From contig NZ_JAPNKA010000001.1 in the NCBI RefSeq assembly GCF_026626635.1, positions 682,001 through 746,000 of the forward strand: a stretch of 64,000 bases of DNA. The letters run 5' to 3'. The first letter of the stretch is position 1, and each line of letters starts with the position of its first letter. Both the position numbers and the translations under genes were made by a program. Source of the stretch: Archangium lansingense (lineage in GTDB: Bacteria; Myxococcota; Myxococcia; Myxococcales; Myxococcaceae). Positions 29,157 to 37,376 of this stretch are shown here, piece by piece. The notes under the pieces were generated by a model, which had not been told where the DNA came from, made no database searches, and worked only from the letters and a program-made list of their open reading frames with translations.

Positions 29157-29915
29157 ATGCGTTTCGCGGGGAAATCGGCGCTGGTCACGGGAGGGAGCGA
29201 GGGGATTGGCTTCGCGATCGCAGCGGGGCTCGTCGAGGAAGGCGCGCGGGTGGTGCTGGTGGCCCGGCGTGAGGAGAAGCTCGAAGAGGCGGTGCGGAAG
29301 CTGGGGCCCCACGCCTCGTACGTGGTGGGGGACGCCGCGAGCCAGGAGACGGCCGAGCGGGCGGTGGAAGCAGCGCTGAGCCGCCATGGCGGGCTGGACC
29401 TGCTCGTGAACAACGCGGGCATCCTCCGGCCCGGACTGATCGGCGAGATGTCTCTGGAGGACGTGGACGCGATGCTCGCGGTGAACGTGCGCGCGGCGGT
29501 GGTGTTCACCAACGCGGCCGTGAAGGTGCTGAGCGGGCGCAAAGGTGCTGCCATCCTGAACATCTCGTCGGCAGCGGGGCGCCGCCCCTTGCCGAACATC
29601 TCCATGTACGGAGCGACGAAGGCGGCGGTGCAACACCTGACCCAGACGTGGGCCATCGAGCTGGCCTCGCGTGGGATTCGCGTGAACTGCCTTTGCCCGG
29701 GAGCCACGGGGACACCGGCCTTCAACGCCGTGAAGCAGCTGGTTCCGGGCTTCGAGGAGCAGACGCTCGAGAAGAGCCTCATCAAGCGCGTGGCCCCTCC
29801 CGAGGAGCTCGCGCGGCATGCCCTGACGCTGCTCGATGAGAAGGATGGCGGCTTCGTGACAGGCGCCATCTGGGACGTGGATGGCGGCTACCAGCTCAAC
29901 CGCTTCATGGATTGA
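29157..29915 (+). CDS. Short-chain dehydrogenase/reductase
   Basis: 252-residue classical SDR, a cytosolic NAD(P)-dependent oxidoreductase. The cofactor motif TGGSEGIG (TGxxxGxG) is at residues 11-18, NNAG follows near 80, the catalytic Ser lies in NISSAAGRR and the YxxxK pair in YGATKAAVQ, and the C-terminal VDGGY ends the fold. The Arg pattern after strand 2 (VARREEK) favours NADP(H). The start at 29157 follows a GGGGAG site. The substrate is unknown. It is separated from the signal-peptidase-like gene by 44 bp and may be cotranscribed with it. Confidence 0.9.
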   Translation: MRFAGKSALVTGGSEGIGFAIAAGLVEEGARVVLVARREEKLEEAVRKLGPHASYVVGDAASQETAERAVEAALSRHGGLDLLVNNAGILRPGLIGEMSLEDVDAMLAVNVRAAVVFTNAAVKVLSGRKGAAILNISSAAGRRPLPNISMYGATKAAVQHLTQTWAIELASRGIRVNCLCPGATGTPAFNAVKQLVPGFEEQTLEKSLIKRVAPPEELARHALTLLDEKDGGFVTGAIWDVDGGYQLNRFMD

Positions 29916-29959
29916 GCACCTTCAGGCAGGCTTCTCTCCCCATCGAGTCAAGGAGCCCC

Positions 29960-30901
29960 ATGTCGACCCCTGCCCCGAAAGTCTCCCGCTGGCGCCGCTT
30001 CTTGGCGGTGGTGCTGAGCATTTCCCCAGGCAGCGGCCATGTGCTGTTGGGGCGGTGGTGGCGGGGCGGGGCGTGGATGGGCGCGGTGCTGCTGATGCAG
30101 GCCTCTCTGCCGCTCACGGGCTTCCCGGGGTTCGTGCTCATGCTCGGGATGTTCGTGGGCTCGGCGGTGGATGCCGCGAGACTCCCGCCCAGGGAGGAGG
30201 GTGTGCCGAAGGTGGGGTGGGTGCTTCTGGGGCTGGTGTGTTGGTGGTTTGTGATTGGCAACGTGGGGAGGGCGACACGGTGGGTGTTGGCCGAGCCTTT
30301 CAGTATGTCCTCCAGCGTGATGTCGCCGACGCTGCAGGTGGGGGACCAGTTCTACACAGACAAGACCGTGGGGGACCCGTTGCGGTGGCGGGCATTGGAG
30401 AGGGGAGAGGTCATCGTCTTTAAGGCTCCGCCGCAGCCCGGGCAGAACTTCGTCATGCGGGCGGTGGCGCTGGCGGGAGAGAGTGTGATGATCCGGGGCG
30501 GCCAGCTTCACCTCGGCGGAAAGCCGGTGGTGAGGACACCGCTCGGGGGTTGTGAGGGATTGGGGCTCGAGCGGACCGGAAGCGCCTGCCGGAGGTACGA
30601 GGAGACGCTGGGCGGGCACGGCTATGAAGTGCTCCTCGAGGAGTCCCCCGGCGCCTGGTCGTTCGACTTCCCGTCCGCGAACGGCGCTTGCCCGCGGGGC
30701 ATGGAGACTCGCGGGGACGGATGCGTGGTGCCGGAGGGGCACGTCTTCGTGCTCGGGGACAACCGCGAGAACTCCTTCGACTCGCGCTCCTGGGGGCCGC
30801 TGCCGGTGGGAGAGGTGGTGTCGGCGGTTCGCTTCATCCACTTCTCGTGGACGCCCGAGAGCGGCGTGCGCTGGGAACGGCTCGGCACCCGGGTGCGCTG
30901 A
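29960..30901 (+). CDS. Signal-peptidase-I-like (S26) protein lacking catalytic Ser and Lys
   Basis: 313-residue membrane protein. About four hydrophobic segments fill residues 15-115. The S26 boxes then follow. Box B reads SSVMSPTLQVGD, so the position of the catalytic Ser (normally SGSM-x-PTL) is Val120. Box D reads NFVMRAVALAGE, so the catalytic Lys (normally YIKRVVGLPGD) is Met166. Box E is intact (GDNRENSFDSRSWG from Gly266). By these criteria it would not be a standard Ser-Lys peptidase, although a Ser two or more positions upstream of Met121 might substitute. An AAGGAG site supports the ATG at 29960. Leader peptidase cannot be assumed. Confidence 0.8.
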   Translation: MSTPAPKVSRWRRFLAVVLSISPGSGHVLLGRWWRGGAWMGAVLLMQASLPLTGFPGFVLMLGMFVGSAVDAARLPPREEGVPKVGWVLLGLVCWWFVIGNVGRATRWVLAEPFSMSSSVMSPTLQVGDQFYTDKTVGDPLRWRALERGEVIVFKAPPQPGQNFVMRAVALAGESVMIRGGQLHLGGKPVVRTPLGGCEGLGLERTGSACRRYEETLGGHGYEVLLEESPGAWSFDFPSANGACPRGMETRGDGCVVPEGHVFVLGDNRENSFDSRSWGPLPVGEVVSAVRFIHFSWTPESGVRWERLGTRVR

Positions 30902-30910
30902 AGCGCGCGC

Positions 30911-31663
30911 CTACGGGTGCTGCTCCAGCTCGCGCAGCTTGTCGATGATGACCTGCATGCGCGCGTGGTGCGAGCCCGCCCAGAACACCCGCTTGCACTC
31001 GGGGCACTGTTGGAAGCGGGTGAACGTGGCCTGTACGCGCTCGGGCACGCGGCCCTGCACCTCGTCGGGCGAGGCCTCGGAGAGCGCGCCATTGCACGCG
31101 ATGCACCGGGCAAAGGGGCGCATGTGCGCGGTGAGCTGGAAGCGCCGCACCACCTCGATGAGTTGCTGCGAGGGGTCCGTCTCGCGGGGGAAGTACCCGT
31201 GGATGACCTCGGAGCGCTTGAGCACGCCGAGGTCCCGGGTGAGCAGGATGCGCTGCTCGTCGTGGGAGAGCCGGGCCAGCTCGTCATCGGCGTAGTCGTT
31301 GCGCCACAGCGTGTCGAAGCCGAGCATGCGCAGCAGGCCCGAGAGCCGGCCGAGCCCCACGTCGAGCAGGAAGCGCGGCTCGGGCAGGGCAGGGGGCCCC
31401 ACGCGCACCAGCGGAGTCACATCGATGGAGGAGAAGGCGGGATAGACGGCCAACCGCTGCCCGTCCCCCACGCGGTGGGAGAAGTCCACCGCCTGTCCGT
31501 CCACCAGCACCACGTCCACCTCGGGGTGGGGCGGGCCGAGCGACTCGATGAGATCCTTCACCGAGGTGGACCCGTGAACGGTGTGGTGGAACTCGACCCC
31601 GCGCCGCTCGGGGGCCAGGAAGTCGTTGAGCGGGCCGTAGAAGCGAATCTGGAGCTGCGTCAT
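30911..31663 (-). CDS. Mut7-C RNase-domain protein with ubiquitin-like N-terminus
   Basis: 250-residue protein. Residues 1-85 fit the Mut7-C ubiquitin-like (ThiS/MoaD-fold) domain (IRFYGPLNDFLAPE...VYPAF). Residues about 95-240 are the Mut7-C domain, a PIN-like RNase fold with acidic residues in FLLDVGLGRLSGLLRMLGFD, YADDELARLS and LLTRDLGVLKR, and a zinc ribbon CIACNG...CPECKRVFW. Members are thought to be RNases, but substrates are not established. The start overlaps the stop of the upstream gene (ATGA), so the two are translationally coupled. Confidence 0.85.
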   Translation of the reverse strand: MTQLQIRFYGPLNDFLAPERRGVEFHHTVHGSTSVKDLIESLGPPHPEVDVVLVDGQAVDFSHRVGDGQRLAVYPAFSSIDVTPLVRVGPPALPEPRFLLDVGLGRLSGLLRMLGFDTLWRNDYADDELARLSHDEQRILLTRDLGVLKRSEVIHGYFPRETDPSQQLIEVVRRFQLTAHMRPFARCIACNGALSEASPDEVQGRVPERVQATFTRFQQCPECKRVFWAGSHHARMQVIIDKLRELEQHP

Positions 31664-32046
31664 GAGCCGGCGGACGGATCAGCCGGGTTCTGCCCCTTGT
31701 TGCGCAGCCGCCGGATGAGCTTGTCGAGCAGCGGCGTGAGCGCGAACGTGGCGGCGAAGCGGGGAATCTTGATGACCTGGCAGGCGAGGTACGCCCCGGT
31801 GAAGGTGCTCGCCGCCCCGACAGCGCCCTCTATCTGGAAGCCCGCTCGGATGAGCAGCATGAAGCCCACCAGGCACAGGCCGAAGATGGCGTAGTGCACC
31901 ACCAGGGCCAGCATCCCGTAACGGACAATGAACGCCTGCAGGCGCTCCATGAGCTTCGGTTTGGCCTGTGCCACGGCCGGGGTGGCGGGAGTCTCGTTCG
32001 AATTGGGCGTCACGGGTGGCTGAACAGTCTCCATCGGCCCCACCAT
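31660..32046 (-). CDS. FAM210/DUF1279-like small membrane protein
   Basis: 128-residue protein with a Pro/Thr-rich N-terminus and a hydrophobic core (RYGMLALVVHYAIFGLCLVGFMLLI) followed by GAYLACQVIKIPRFAATFALTPLLDKLIRR. This resembles the DUF1279/FAM210 domain, best known from eukaryotic mitochondrial proteins. Function in bacteria is unknown. The ATG at 32046 is used; 32034 is an alternative. It overlaps the Mut7-C gene by 4 bp and is divergent from the lspA pair. Confidence 0.72.
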   Translation of the reverse strand: MVGPMETVQPPVTPNSNETPATPAVAQAKPKLMERLQAFIVRYGMLALVVHYAIFGLCLVGFMLLIRAGFQIEGAVGAASTFTGAYLACQVIKIPRFAATFALTPLLDKLIRRLRNKGQNPADPSAGS

Positions 32047-32148
32047 GCCTCACTTCGAGGCTTCCAGCGAGTCAACCCTCTGCCTGCCCGGCTGCTTTCC
32101 GACTCCGGTTGTCAGGCTCCCAGCCGCCAAGGTAGACCTCCAAGTCTC

Positions 32149-32769
32149 ATGATGCATCGCTTCCGCGTCCTCATTCTCGTGGGCCTCGCCACCCTCGCCG
32201 CCGACCAGGTGACCAAGTACCTGGCCGTGGCCCACCTGACGGAGGCGCTCGATGGGCGCACCGGCTTGTCCCGGCTGGAGGGCTTCATCTCCGAGCAGAA
32301 TCTGGACAACAACCCGCCGGTGCCGGGCGAGTACCGGCGCTTGAAGCCCTACCGCTTCATCGAGAACTACTGGCACTTCCGCTACGTGGAGAACCCGGGC
32401 GCCGCCTGGGGCCTCTTCGGCACCTGGTCCGAGTCCGTGCGCCGGCCCTTCTTCCACCTGGTGAGCCTGGTGGCGCTCGGCTTCATCACCTTCATGTACG
32501 TGCGGCTCACCCCGGATCAGCGCCGGGTGCGCTGGGCGCTGGCACTCGTGGCGGGTGGGGCGCTGGGCAACTTCGTGGACCGTCTCCTGCGCGGCTACGT
32601 CATCGACTTCATCGACTGGCACTGGCGCAACCAGCCCGGGATGCGCTGGCCCACCTTCAACGTGGCCGATGCCGCCATCTGCGTCGGTGTGGGCCTGCTC
32701 CTGCTGGACTCCTTCCTGGAGCGCAAGCCCGTGGAAACGGTGACGCCCGGCGGGGAGCAGGTGGTATAA
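32149..32769 (+). CDS. lspA: Lipoprotein signal peptidase (first copy)
   Basis: 206-residue inner-membrane aspartyl peptidase that removes signal peptides from diacylated prolipoproteins. The catalytic aspartates lie in GNFVDRLLRGYVIDF and FNVADAAICVG. Conserved DQVTKYL in the first helix and YVENPGAAWGLF precede them. A 40-residue insert (about 30-75) between the first helix and the ENPGAA segment makes it longer than E. coli LspA (164 residues). ATG 32149 or 32152 starts it. It is followed by a second lspA after 9 bp and then lgt. Confidence 0.93.
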   Translation: MMHRFRVLILVGLATLAADQVTKYLAVAHLTEALDGRTGLSRLEGFISEQNLDNNPPVPGEYRRLKPYRFIENYWHFRYVENPGAAWGLFGTWSESVRRPFFHLVSLVALGFITFMYVRLTPDQRRVRWALALVAGGALGNFVDRLLRGYVIDFIDWHWRNQPGMRWPTFNVADAAICVGVGLLLLDSFLERKPVETVTPGGEQVV

Positions 32770-32778
32770 GCACCTCCC

Positions 32779-33408
32779 GTGCCCCGCAAATACATCCTCC
32801 TCCTGACGGTGGCGCTCGGCGTCATCCTCCTCGACCAGTGGACGAAGTACGCCGTCGTCCGCGAGCTGACCACTCGCTTCGATGACCGGCCCACGGTGGG
32901 CGAGCGGCTGTCGGCCATGTACGGCGAGCCTCCTCCCCCGGGCATCTATGGGCTGCACTACCAGCCCAAGCGCCACATCGAGGTCTCCGAGTCCTTCTTC
33001 CGCCTGCGCTACGCGGAGAACCCGGGCGCGGCCTGGGGCATGTTCCGCAGCCTTCCGCCTGGCCCTCGCGGGCTGCTCTTCCACGTGGTGAGCATCGCCG
33101 CGGTGGTGCTCATCACCTGGTACTTCAGCAAGCTGAGCGGGAAGGATCCTCAGGAGAAGTGGGCGCTGTGGGGCCTGCCCCTGGTGCTCGGCGGGGCCAT
33201 CGGCAACTACATCGACCGGATCGCCCGGGCCTTCGTCATCGATTTCCTCGAGGCCCATTGGTACGACAAGGCCGCCTGGCCGTCCTTCAATGTGGCGGAC
33301 TCGGCCATCGTGGTGGGCGTGGGCCTGCTCATGGTGGACGCCTTCGTCCGCAAGGAGACGCCCAAGGAGGCGCCCAAGCAGGACAAGTCGGCCGAGGCCC
33401 GCTCCTGA
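32779..33408 (+). CDS. lspA: Lipoprotein signal peptidase (second copy)
   Basis: 209-residue paralogue of the preceding gene, starting at GTG 32779. Catalytic-Asp motifs are GNYIDRIARAFVIDF and FNVADSAIVVG; DQWTKYAVV and YAENPGAAWGMF match the family. It carries a similar insert near residues 30-70 and a charged C-terminal tail (KETPKEAPKQDK). It diverges enough from the first copy that the duplication is not recent. Position between lspA and lgt implies one lipoprotein-maturation operon. Confidence 0.93.
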   Translation: MPRKYILLLTVALGVILLDQWTKYAVVRELTTRFDDRPTVGERLSAMYGEPPPPGIYGLHYQPKRHIEVSESFFRLRYAENPGAAWGMFRSLPPGPRGLLFHVVSIAAVVLITWYFSKLSGKDPQEKWALWGLPLVLGGAIGNYIDRIARAFVIDFLEAHWYDKAAWPSFNVADSAIVVGVGLLMVDAFVRKETPKEAPKQDKSAEARS

Positions 33409-33519
33409 CGGCGGGTTGCTCCCCCTGCGGGCGGTTCCACTCCAGGGCCGCTACTCCCCACCCTCGCGGCGCCGTGAACGGGTAACCTGCGCGGCCTCGC
33501 ACCCCCGAGGCTCCTGCCC

Positions 33520-34836
33520 ATGCTTCCCGTCCTCGTTCACTTCACCTTCACCTCCCTCTGGTCTCAGCTCGTCCTCTACGCCCTGTCGCTCGGCGTCGTG
33601 GGGTACATCGCCTACAACGGCTGGCGTGGCGCAGAGGGTACGCCCAAGGCTCCCGGGGAGAAGCCCGAGCCGCCCACCTCCAGCGAGCGCATGCAGCGCG
33701 CGCTCATCTACGGAGCCTTCGCAGCGGGCCTTGCGTGGCTTGGCCTGCGTTACGCGCTGCCCGCGAGCGCCTTCCTGGGCCAGAAGGGCGAGGGCATCCC
33801 CATCCACACCTACGGGGTGCTGCTGGCCACGGGCTTCATGACCGCCCTGACGGTGGCGGCGCGGCTGGCGCGGGAAGAGTGGCGCAAGCCGACGTGGGTG
33901 CCGGATGCCCAGGGCGGCGGCCAGTGGGTGGACACCGAGGGCCCTCGCAAGCAGGAGGCGATGATGGACTTCGGCTTCTACGCCCTGGTGGGTGGCCTGG
34001 TGGGCAGCCGCGTCCTCTTCGTGCTCGTCAACTGGAAGGACTACTCGCGCGACTGGACGCAGGTGTTCTCCCTGGGCGGCGGGCTCGTGTTCTACGGCGG
34101 CCTCATCGGCGCGGCCCTCGCGTCCATGCTCTTCGCGAAGCAGCACCGCATGAGCTTCATGCGGCTGGCGGACCTGGCCATCCCCACGGTGTCGCTGGGC
34201 CAGTGCCTGGGGCGGCTGGGGTGCTTCTCTGCCGGCTGCTGCTGGGGTGACGTCACCGAGGCCGGCGCGCGCTTCGCCGTCCACTTCCCCGGCGCGGGCC
34301 TGGCCAAGGATATTTTCGGGCGGCTCGGCGGCACCTCCAGCCTCGCCTTCCAGTCCCAGGCGCAGGACTCGCGCTACGTGGTGGAGGCCACCGGCGAAGT
34401 CCTGCACCACATGGCCCCTGGCGCGGTGCGCATCTCCGACTGGGTGGCCCAGCACGGCACCACGCTGTCCGTCTACCCCACGCAGATTTTCGAGTCCGTG
34501 GGCCAGCTCGTCCTCTTCCTGGCGCTGCTGTACGCGCGCCGCTTCCGGCGCTTCCACGGTCAGATTTTCGCCATGTGGCTGATGTGCTACGCGGTGCTCC
34601 GCACCACGGTGGAGCTGTTCCGCGGCGACACCGAGCGCGGCACCCTGCACGGCCTGCTCGAGTCGCTGGGCGCCTCCCGGCTGGCGGACGCGGTGCCCCT
34701 GGAGGCCTGGTACAACATCTCCACCAGCCAGTTCATCTCGCTGTGCATGTTCACCTTTGGTGCGACTTTGCTGTACAGGCGGATTCGCCGGGCAGGCGAG
34801 GCGGCTGGCATCGGACCGACACCGAGCCCTGCCTGA
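33520..34836 (+). CDS. lgt: Prolipoprotein diacylglyceryl transferase
   Basis: Inner-membrane enzyme that transfers diacylglycerol from phosphatidylglycerol to the lipobox Cys. At 438 residues it is much longer than E. coli Lgt (291). Family motifs are present: HTYGVLLATGF, the glycine-rich YGGLIGAALA, the Lgt signature region GQCLGRLGCFSAGCCWG, and YPTQIFESVGQL. The additional length comes from an N-terminal segment (first about 85 residues, with an extra hydrophobic helix) and an insert near residues 245-315 (DIFGRLGGTSSLAF...). It ends the lspA-lspA-lgt operon. Confidence 0.93.
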   Translation: MLPVLVHFTFTSLWSQLVLYALSLGVVGYIAYNGWRGAEGTPKAPGEKPEPPTSSERMQRALIYGAFAAGLAWLGLRYALPASAFLGQKGEGIPIHTYGVLLATGFMTALTVAARLAREEWRKPTWVPDAQGGGQWVDTEGPRKQEAMMDFGFYALVGGLVGSRVLFVLVNWKDYSRDWTQVFSLGGGLVFYGGLIGAALASMLFAKQHRMSFMRLADLAIPTVSLGQCLGRLGCFSAGCCWGDVTEAGARFAVHFPGAGLAKDIFGRLGGTSSLAFQSQAQDSRYVVEATGEVLHHMAPGAVRISDWVAQHGTTLSVYPTQIFESVGQLVLFLALLYARRFRRFHGQIFAMWLMCYAVLRTTVELFRGDTERGTLHGLLESLGASRLADAVPLEAWYNISTSQFISLCMFTFGATLLYRRIRRAGEAAGIGPTPSPA

Positions 34837-34874
34837 GGTTGATCCTCGGGCGCGTCTTGGGGACACTCTAGGCA

Positions 34875-35936
34875 ATGGCGTACGAGTCCTCGACGAAGAA
34901 CCAGACAGCGAAGGCGGGCGTCTCGACCAAGTCGTCCGCCAAGCTGGCTGCGACCAGTGGCGACACGAAGTCCGGGATGCCCGCGAAGTCGGGCAGTGAG
35001 GTGGCTTTCCAGGAGTGCGACGCCATCGAGGCGGACTTGGCCGCCCTGAAGGTGACCTACGAGTTCTACTTCATGGGGAACGAGCGCACCCCGCCGACGC
35101 GGGCGTACGAGGACCTCAAGAAGCGGTTGGAGCGGCTCAAGGCCAGCTTCGTGCGCAACACCGCGGCCAAGTTCCGCGTGCAGGCCATCGCCACCAAGTT
35201 CGCCACGTACGAGCGGCTGTGGCAGCGCACGATGCAGGAAATCGAGAACGGCACCTACAAGCGGGACGTGGCCAAGGCGAAGCGCCGCACGCAGAAGGCC
35301 CCCGAGAAGTCCCGTACCCAGGGGCCCATCGAGCTGCCCGACGAAGATTTCGACGTGGAAGAGGTGAAGCCCACCGCGCTGCCATCCGTGGCGCCGGTGG
35401 AGCCAGTGCCCTTCCGGGGAGGCGGTGTTCCGTCGGTGGCGCCGCTGGTGCCGTCGGTGGCGCCGCTGGTGCCGTCGGTGGCACCGTTGGTCCCGTCCGT
35501 TGCTCCTGTGGCGCGGGGCACCGCGATTCCGTCCATCCCCTCGGTGGCTCCGGTGGCGCCGCGCGTGGCCCCCATGGTGCCGCCCGTAGCGCCCGCGGTG
35601 CCGCCGGTCGCTCCCGCGGTGCCGCGCGTGGCACCCGCCGTGCCGCCCGTGAGTCCGGTGGCGGCCCGTCCTCCCGCCGCCAAGCCCGCGGCGCCGCGTC
35701 CTCCCTCGGCTGGTTCGGGCGGGCTGTCCGAAGACAAGCTGAAGTCCGTCTACGACGCCTATGTCGCCGCCAAGCGCCAGAACAAGGAGGACACCTCGAA
35801 GATGAGCTACGACTCCGTCGCCGCCACCCTGCGCAAGCAGGTGCCCGAGTTGATGAAGCAGCACGGCGCCAAGTCGGTGGAGTTCAAGGTCGTCATCAAG
35901 GACGGTAAGGCCGTCCTCAAGGCCGTTCCCAAGTAG
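34875..35936 (+). CDS. Protein with Val/Ala/Pro repeat linker, unknown function
   Basis: 353-residue cytosolic-looking protein in three parts. Residues 1-40 are Ser/Thr/Lys-rich and disordered. About 45-150 are helical and charged, probably coiled coil (ADLAALKVTYEFYFMG, RAYEDLKKRLERLKASF). About 165-280 is a linker of PSVAPLV, PRVAPMV and PPVAPAV units; PSVAPLV occurs as consecutive 7-residue copies, repeated at DNA level near 35435-35495. A folded C-terminal domain of about 70 residues (LSEDKLKSVYDAYVAAK ... SVEFKVVIKDGKAVLKAVPK) ends it. I do not recognise the family. It lies 38 bp after lgt and 11 bp before kdsC. Confidence 0.75.
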   Translation: MAYESSTKNQTAKAGVSTKSSAKLAATSGDTKSGMPAKSGSEVAFQECDAIEADLAALKVTYEFYFMGNERTPPTRAYEDLKKRLERLKASFVRNTAAKFRVQAIATKFATYERLWQRTMQEIENGTYKRDVAKAKRRTQKAPEKSRTQGPIELPDEDFDVEEVKPTALPSVAPVEPVPFRGGGVPSVAPLVPSVAPLVPSVAPLVPSVAPVARGTAIPSIPSVAPVAPRVAPMVPPVAPAVPPVAPAVPRVAPAVPPVSPVAARPPAAKPAAPRPPSAGSGGLSEDKLKSVYDAYVAAKRQNKEDTSKMSYDSVAATLRKQVPELMKQHGAKSVEFKVVIKDGKAVLKAVPK

Positions 35937-35947
35937 GGCGAGCGCGG

Positions 35948-36457
35948 ATGAACCAGAACCTCGAGTCACTCAAGGGGCGGGTGAGCCGCCTGTCGGTGAT
36001 GATCTTCGACATCGACGGCACGCTCACCGACGGACGCATCTTCTGGGTGCCCAACTCGGGCTGGACGCAGATGTACAGCGTGCGCGATGGCATGGGCATC
36101 AAGCGGCTGCAGGAGGCGGGGCTGGAGGTGGCGGCCATCTCCGGTGGTGACAGCCTCTCGGCGCAGATGCGGATGCAGTCGCTGGGCATCAAGCACGTGC
36201 ACTTCGGCAGCCAGGACAAGGTGGCCCACTTCGAGAAGCTGCTGGAGCTCTTGAAGGTGACGGCGGACCGGTGTGGGTACATGGGGGATGAGACGGTGGA
36301 TCTGCCGCTGCTCAAGGCGGTGGGTTTCTCGGCGGCGCCCCCCGAGGCCCCGGACGAGGTGCGTTCGCAAGTGCACTATGTGGCGCAGCGGCAGGCGGGC
36401 TTTGGCGCGGCGCGCGAGGTGTGTGAGTTCATTCTTCGTCACCGGCAGGTGCCTTAG
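35948..36457 (+). CDS. kdsC: KDO 8-phosphate phosphatase (HAD family)
   Basis: 169-residue cytosolic phosphatase, matching KdsC, which makes KDO for lipopolysaccharide. HAD motif I is FDIDGTLTDG, with the KdsC-type continuation RIFWVPNSG. Motif II Ser is in AAISGGDS, motif III Lys in GSQDKVAHF, and motif IV is GYMGDETVDLPLL. KdsC proteins lack a cap domain, as here, and are about this length. It starts 11 bp after the repeat protein gene and is likely cotranscribed with it. Confidence 0.9.
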   Translation: MNQNLESLKGRVSRLSVMIFDIDGTLTDGRIFWVPNSGWTQMYSVRDGMGIKRLQEAGLEVAAISGGDSLSAQMRMQSLGIKHVHFGSQDKVAHFEKLLELLKVTADRCGYMGDETVDLPLLKAVGFSAAPPEAPDEVRSQVHYVAQRQAGFGAAREVCEFILRHRQVP

Positions 36458-36605
36458 CGCCCCGGAGGACGAGCCAATCGTCGGCTCCTGAAATCCGTTA
36501 CATGCCGGGGAGATCAATCCGTTCCGGGGGGAGGTTGTCCCGGTGGGAGGGGCTCCCTAGTTTGCGCCACGCGAGAGTTCCATCCGGGCGCTCGCGGGCT
36601 GGCAC

Positions 36606-37022
36606 ATGCAACGGACTTCGAGGTGGGCGATGGCAGGTTGGACGGGGCGCTGGGGGCTCGGGCTGGCGGCGGTGGCGCTGGGGCTGGCGAGCGGGTGTGT
36701 CGCGCCTCCCGAGGACGCGCAGGAGCGCCTGGCGCAGCTGGAGGCCGAGGACAAGCGCATGGACGAGGCGCTCGACGCGGTGGAGACGCGGCTGCTGGGC
36801 AATCAGTCCAAGCTGCACCTGTGGCAGGAGTTGGAGCGGCGGCATGAGCAGGTGTCGGCCATTCAGTGCCGGGTGGCGGACGAGCACTTGCTGGCCATCG
36901 CGAAGCACTACGAGAAGCAGGAGGCCAAGGCGCGCCAGCTCCAGAAGCGCCGCCGCATGGCCGCCGTGGACTCGGCGGTGCTCTCCTCCGCGGGCAACCG
37001 GGAGCGGTTGAGCAACAACTAG
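36606..37022 (+). CDS. Small coiled-coil lipoprotein, unknown function
   Basis: 138-residue exported protein. The signal ends ALGLASGCVAPP (near-lipobox ASGC). The mature part is almost wholly helical and charged (QERLAQLEAEDKRMDEALDAV, KHYEKQEAKARQLQKRRRM), which suggests a periplasmic coiled coil. No family is recognised. It begins 148 bp after kdsC and has no strong ribosome binding site. Confidence 0.7.
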   Translation: MQRTSRWAMAGWTGRWGLGLAAVALGLASGCVAPPEDAQERLAQLEAEDKRMDEALDAVETRLLGNQSKLHLWQELERRHEQVSAIQCRVADEHLLAIAKHYEKQEAKARQLQKRRRMAAVDSAVLSSAGNRERLSNN

Positions 37023-37115
37023 AAATTCCCGAGGGTGCTCGGAGCCCTGGACGGCGGGCGGGCGGGCGGCGGCTTCCGTGACGAGGGCCCCGAATCCGGC
37101 TAGAACTCCCGCCCT

Positions 37116-37376
37116 GTGAGAACCCGGATTGGAGCACTCGTCCTTGCTGTCGTGACCGGGCTCGCCGGCTGCGGCGTCCGTTCCCCCGAGGAGTGCGCCT
37201 CGAAGCAGGAGCCGATGACGAGTCCCGAGGGGACCGTCTATCGCTGCACCGCCGCCGAGGACTGCCCCCGCTCCTCCCGCGTGTCGTTGTGTGTCGACGA
37301 CATCGGCTCCCAGGATGCGGCCTGCATCCGCTGCATGAACACCGAGTGTGTCGCCATCACCCCGGAGACCTGCTGA
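37116..37376 (+). CDS. Small Cys-rich lipoprotein
   Basis: 86-residue protein starting at GTG 37116. The lipobox LAGC is good. The mature part has nine or so cysteines in a short span (EECASK, VYRCTAAEDCP, SLCVDD, AACIRCMNTECV, ETC), suggesting a disulfide-stabilised periplasmic fold. The function is unknown. Its stop overlaps the start of the TPR lipoprotein (TGATG). Confidence 0.72.
   Translation: MRTRIGALVLAVVTGLAGCGVRSPEECASKQEPMTSPEGTVYRCTAAEDCPRSSRVSLCVDDIGSQDAACIRCMNTECVAITPETC

Noticed and set aside
29160..29869. Full-length minus-strand gene opposite the dehydrogenase
   Set aside because: The plus strand has all SDR motifs. Only the short tail beyond the dehydrogenase start (29006-29140) was kept as a weak remnant.
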